A stretch of DNA of 5,944 nt from Acidobacteriota bacterium (GTDB lineage: Bacteria > Acidobacteriota > Vicinamibacteria > Vicinamibacterales > CAVVIG01), in the NCBI GenBank assembly GCA_016195295.1, contig JACPZV010000566.1:1-5944 (forward strand). The letters are read 5' to 3'. A model generated the notes under the pieces. The model was not told where the DNA came from. It did no database searches and saw nothing but the letters and a program-made list of their open reading frames with translations. This document shows positions 3,811 through 5,944 of this stretch, in pieces. A program made the position numbers and the translations under genes. Numbering within the stretch: the stretch's first letter is position 1; each line of letters starts with the position of its first letter.

Positions 3811-4605
3811 ATGCGAGACCACACCAGCCATCGCGGGTCCTGTCCGCGAACAGCCCCACCCAGTGCTCGGCGAAGAGCATTGATCACGGCTCACGCCTCC
3901 GCGCTGGGCGGGGCGGCCCCGTTCGCGGCCACCCGCGGCAGGCTGACTTCGCATCGCACTCTGAGTCTCGTGCTGGCGATCCTGTGTGCGGCCTTCGTCC
4001 ACGCGGCTCCGGGCGCGGAACAAACGCCGCCCGCGCAGCCCGCACAACCGGCGCAGCCTGCGCAACCTCCACAGGGTGGACGCGGGGGGCGAGGCGGCGG
4101 ACGCGGTGGCGTCCAAGTCATGACGCTGACGACGACCGCGTGGCCGGATGGCGGATCGATCCCCACGAAGTACACACAGGTCGGCGATCAGACGTCGCCG
4201 CCGCTGGGGTGGAGTAATGTGCCCGACGGCGTCACGAGCTTCGTGCTGATCGTGCACGACGTCGACGCGGCCACGGCGCCCGGCACCGACGACATGCTGC
4301 ATTGGCTGCTGTGGAACATCCCCGGTACGGCGCGAAGTCTGCCCGAGGGCGTGCCACAGTCTTCGCAACTTCCAGACGGCACGCGCCAGATCAGCGCAAC
4401 CGGCCCGTACTATCGCGGGCCCGGCGCGGCTGCCGTCGGACCCGCCCATCACTACGTCTTCGAGCTGTTCGCGCTGGACGCCGCGATCGACGTTCCCGCG
4501 GTCGGCGCGTCGCCGCCGCAGACGCGCGCGGCGGTCGTCGCCGCGATGGCCGGACATGTCCGCGGCAAGGCGGCGTACGTCGGGTTGTTCAAGCGAGCTC
4601 AATGA
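3811..4605 (+). CDS. Exported YbhB/YbcL (Raf kinase inhibitor-like, PEBP) family protein
   Basis: From ATG 3811 the product is 264 residues. A hydrophobic signal core lies at 51-64 (LSLVLAILCAAFVHA, probable cleavage near 65). It is followed by a Pro/Gln-rich linker made of AQP units (75-87), a Gly/Arg-rich stretch, and the PEBP domain from about 103 to the end. The domain shows TSPPLGWSNVP at 128-138, the ligand-site HDVDA at 149-153, HWLLWNIPG at 164-172, GPYYRGPG at 198-205 and HHYVFELFALD at 213-223. Family members bind small anionic ligands; the bacterial role is poorly known. The start is doubtful: 3811 gives an unusually long 50-residue stretch before the signal core and has no clear ribosome binding site. 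TTG 3880 or a start near 3943 would give a more normal signal peptide. Confidence 0.88.
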   Translation: MRDHTSHRGSCPRTAPPSARRRALITAHASALGGAAPFAATRGRLTSHRTLSLVLAILCAAFVHAAPGAEQTPPAQPAQPAQPAQPPQGGRGGRGGGRGGVQVMTLTTTAWPDGGSIPTKYTQVGDQTSPPLGWSNVPDGVTSFVLIVHDVDAATAPGTDDMLHWLLWNIPGTARSLPEGVPQSSQLPDGTRQISATGPYYRGPGAAAVGPAHHYVFELFALDAAIDVPAVGASPPQTRAAVVAAMAGHVRGKAAYVGLFKRAQ

Positions 4606-4613
4606 CCGAGATC

Positions 4614-4636
4614 AACGCAGAACGCAGTAACCGCAG
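4614..4636 (+). repeat. Direct repeats AACGCAG upstream of the mazEF-type pair
   Basis: AACGCAG occurs twice head to tail (4614-4620, 4621-4627), followed by the related AACCGCAG (4629-4636). The group ends seven bases before the -10 element at 4643. Ribbon-helix-helix antitoxins often bind short direct repeats near their own promoter, so this could be an autoregulatory operator; it could equally be an ordinary intergenic repeat. Confidence 0.5.
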
Positions 4637-4642
4637 ACGGGT

Positions 4643-4648
4643 TATACT
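4643..4648 (+). promoter_or_regulatory. TATACT -10 element, probable leaderless promoter of the mazEF-type operon
   Basis: TATACT ends six bases before the ATG at 4655, so transcription would begin at or next to the start codon. There is no ribosome binding site in between, as expected for a leaderless mRNA. No -35 box is recognised. Confidence 0.6.
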
Positions 4649-4654
4649 CCTGGT

Positions 4655-4891
4655 ATGAAAACCGCGATTTCGGTGCCAGAACGCGTCTTTCGTGAGGTAG
4701 AGCAGTACGCCCGGCGCGCCAGAAAGTCGCGAAGTCAGGTTTATAGCGAGGCTGTGGCCGAGTACCTGGCCCGGCATGTGCCCGACGCGGTCACAGAGGC
4801 GATGAACGACGCGTGTTCCAAGCTCGGCGATCAGCGCGACGACTTCGTCCGAGCCGCCTCGCGTCGTGTGCTCCGGCGCGAGAAGTGGTAG
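4655..4891 (+). CDS. MazE-type ribbon-helix-helix antitoxin
   Basis: The 78-residue product begins MKTAISVPERVFREVEQYAR, the strand and first helix of a ribbon-helix-helix DNA-binding domain. The second helix is SRSQVYSEAVAEYLARH (37-53). The remaining acidic/basic tail ends in LRREKW and is the part expected to wrap and block the toxin. In the cell it would neutralise the MazF-like ribonuclease encoded next and repress the operon as a dimer. The start codon lies directly after a -10 element, and its stop TAG shares a base with the GTG of the next gene, a tight translational coupling. Length and order match known pairs of this type. Confidence 0.9.
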   Translation: MKTAISVPERVFREVEQYARRARKSRSQVYSEAVAEYLARHVPDAVTEAMNDACSKLGDQRDDFVRAASRRVLRREKW

Positions 4892-5232
4892 TGATCCACC
4901 AGGGCGAGATTTGGTGGGCCGACCTCGGCGAGCCCGTCAGATCGACGCCAGGATTCCGTCGTCCCGTCTTGATTGTCCAAGGTGACGCGCTCAATCGCAG
5001 TCGAATCGCTACAGCCGTGTGCGTGCCGCTTACGACCAATCCTCACTGGGCGGGCGCTCCAGGAAATGTTTTGCTTACATCAAAGGAAAGTGGTCTGCCA
5101 CAGGAATCCGTCGCCAACGTTTCGCAGCTTGTGACGCTCGATAGGAGCGTCTTCACCGATCGGGCTGGCAGAATCTCCGCCAAGAAGCTCGATCTCGTAC
5201 TCGCAGGCATTGACATCATTCTCGGCCGGTGA
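4891..5232 (+). CDS. MazF/PemK-family endoribonuclease toxin
   Basis: The start is taken as GTG 4891, overlapping the antitoxin stop by one base; GTG 4885 is an alternative, and the frame further upstream is only a shadow of the antitoxin gene. The 113-residue product has the MazF pattern: QGEIWWADLGEP (4-15), FRRPVLIVQGDALNR (22-36), VCVPLTTN (43-50), then the later SGLPQESVANVSQLVTLDR segment and a C-terminal helix ending in IDIILGR. The family cleaves single-stranded mRNA at short sequences. R24 and T48/T49 match the positions of the catalytic Arg and Thr in characterised MazF proteins, so the toxin looks active. Confidence 0.92.
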   Translation: MIHQGEIWWADLGEPVRSTPGFRRPVLIVQGDALNRSRIATAVCVPLTTNPHWAGAPGNVLLTSKESGLPQESVANVSQLVTLDRSVFTDRAGRISAKKLDLVLAGIDIILGR

Positions 5233-5269
5233 CGGGCAAAGCAGGCCTTCAGAAGCGTTAAGGGCTTAA

Positions 5270-5944
5270 ATGAGCATTTCTCGACGAGAGTGGCTCGCCG
5301 TTGCGTTTGCATCGCTCGCGTCACCTGTGCGAGCGCTCGCTGCGCAGAGCAACGATCACGCGCCGCTCGAGCGGCGGATCGCGAAGCTCATCGAAGAATT
5401 CGGTGAGCAGGGCATCCATCGCACGGGCACGGAGGTCGACCGCCGATCCGCAGGCTGGCTGAGCGCGCAGATCACGCAGACGGGATTGGCCCCGTCGCTC
5501 GAATTGTTTTCGCTCAGCCGCGTCGATCCGATTGAGGCGACCCTGACGGTGGGCACTCGCCGCATCGAGGGCGTGCCGTTCTTCGACGGCGCGTTCACCG
5601 ATGGCGCTGGCGTCAGCGGACGTCTTGGTGCGATCGACAGCGACGCGGAAGTCGGCGTGACGGAAGCCGCGCCCAACACGGCGGCGGCGGGTCCGCTCGG
5701 AAACGCCCGCCGCGCGAACCGTCACAAGGCCATCGTCTGTATCACGCGAGGACAGCGGGCCGGCCTCTGTCCGAGCAACGCCGACCTGTTTCTGCAGCCG
5801 TTCGGCCCGCCGGTGCTGCAGGTGTCGAGTGAGGAAGCGGCGTGGCTCGGCGAGCAGGCCAAGGCCGGGATGCCGGTGCGAGTGGTTGCGCAAGTCCGGC
5901 GGACGCCCGCAACGGCTTTCAACGTCACCACGAAAATCGCCGGC
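5270..5944 (+). CDS. N-terminal part of an exported M28-type peptidase with PA domain (partial)
   Basis: The frame opens at ATG 5270, with AAGGG seven to eight bases upstream, and stays open through the window end (225 residues, no stop). Residues 3-9 (ISRREWL), followed by a hydrophobic stretch and an Ala-rich cleavage zone near 25, fit a twin-arginine (Tat) signal. The mature part begins with a helix (LERRIAKLIEEFG), typical before M28 aminopeptidases. A protease-associated (PA) domain-like region follows, with alternating strands (HKAIVCITRG near 165-174 and GPPVLQVSSEEAAWL near 190-204). It ends in FNVTTKIAG, the strand that in M28 proteins links the PA domain to the catalytic domain. The zinc-binding residues would lie beyond the window, so the peptidase call depends on the layout, not on catalytic motifs. 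It starts 37 bases after the toxin gene and may share its transcript. Confidence 0.75.
   Translation, partial: MSISRREWLAVAFASLASPVRALAAQSNDHAPLERRIAKLIEEFGEQGIHRTGTEVDRRSAGWLSAQITQTGLAPSLELFSLSRVDPIEATLTVGTRRIEGVPFFDGAFTDGAGVSGRLGAIDSDAEVGVTEAAPNTAAAGPLGNARRANRHKAIVCITRGQRAGLCPSNADLFLQPFGPPVLQVSSEEAAWLGEQAKAGMPVRVVAQVRRTPATAFNVTTKIAG

Noticed and set aside
2784..3887. Long - strand reading frame (367 codons) opposite the DUF1028 gene
   Set aside because: Arginine- and valine-rich composition typical of an antisense shadow of a GC-rich gene; no domain recognised, and the + strand gene is clear.
3793..4602. Long - strand reading frame (269 codons) opposite the PEBP gene
   Set aside because: Arginine-rich shadow with no motif; the + strand PEBP domain explains the region.

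Overview
The window is GC-rich, uses GC-ending codons and GTG starts, and mixes secreted enzymes with small toxin-antitoxin-type genes. This fits a soil-type bacterium such as a Vicinamibacteria-like Acidobacteriota. That assignment is inferred from style only; there is no rRNA or phylogenetic marker.

Left part (1-1320): the 3' tail of an unknown acidic, proline-rich protein is followed by four heptamer repeats. Next comes an intact minimal nucleotidyltransferase (MNT)/HEPN pair (280-618 and 608-1051, + strand, 11-nt overlap). A DUF433 antitoxin-type gene lies convergent to it (1087-1320, - strand) and has no visible toxin partner. A perfect inverted repeat sits across the HEPN stop codon between the two convergent genes.

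Middle (1321-2356): there is no intact gene from 1321 to about 1860, but I read two kinds of gene debris there. On the - strand is the 3' half of a second MNT gene running into the first codons of a HepT (DUF86-type HEPN) gene. On the + strand is the 3' half of a retropepsin-like aspartic protease gene whose catalytic Asp-Ser/Thr-Gly segment is gone. The two fragments meet tail-out near 1575-1600. Then comes an intact - strand gene for a small four-cysteine protein (1865-2185), preceded by a possible 5-codon minigene with its own strong ribosome binding site.

Right part (2357-5944): first a coiled-coil protein built from six near-identical 33-bp tandem units. Then come two consecutive exported proteins, a DUF1028 protein with a signal peptide and a YbhB/YbcL (PEBP) protein with a signal peptide and an AQP-rich linker. 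A mazEF-type toxin-antitoxin pair follows, apparently expressed from a leaderless promoter. Last is the N-terminal part of an exported M28-type peptidase (Tat-like signal plus PA domain) that runs off the window.

Overall this is an accessory region where toxin-antitoxin modules (two intact, one orphan antitoxin, one or two decayed) are interspersed with secreted housekeeping or metabolic enzymes. I do not see a clearly new multi-gene system. The most unusual readings are the second, decayed MNT/HepT module, the minigene in front of the four-cysteine protein, and the DUF1028 protein whose signal cleavage would expose a threonine.
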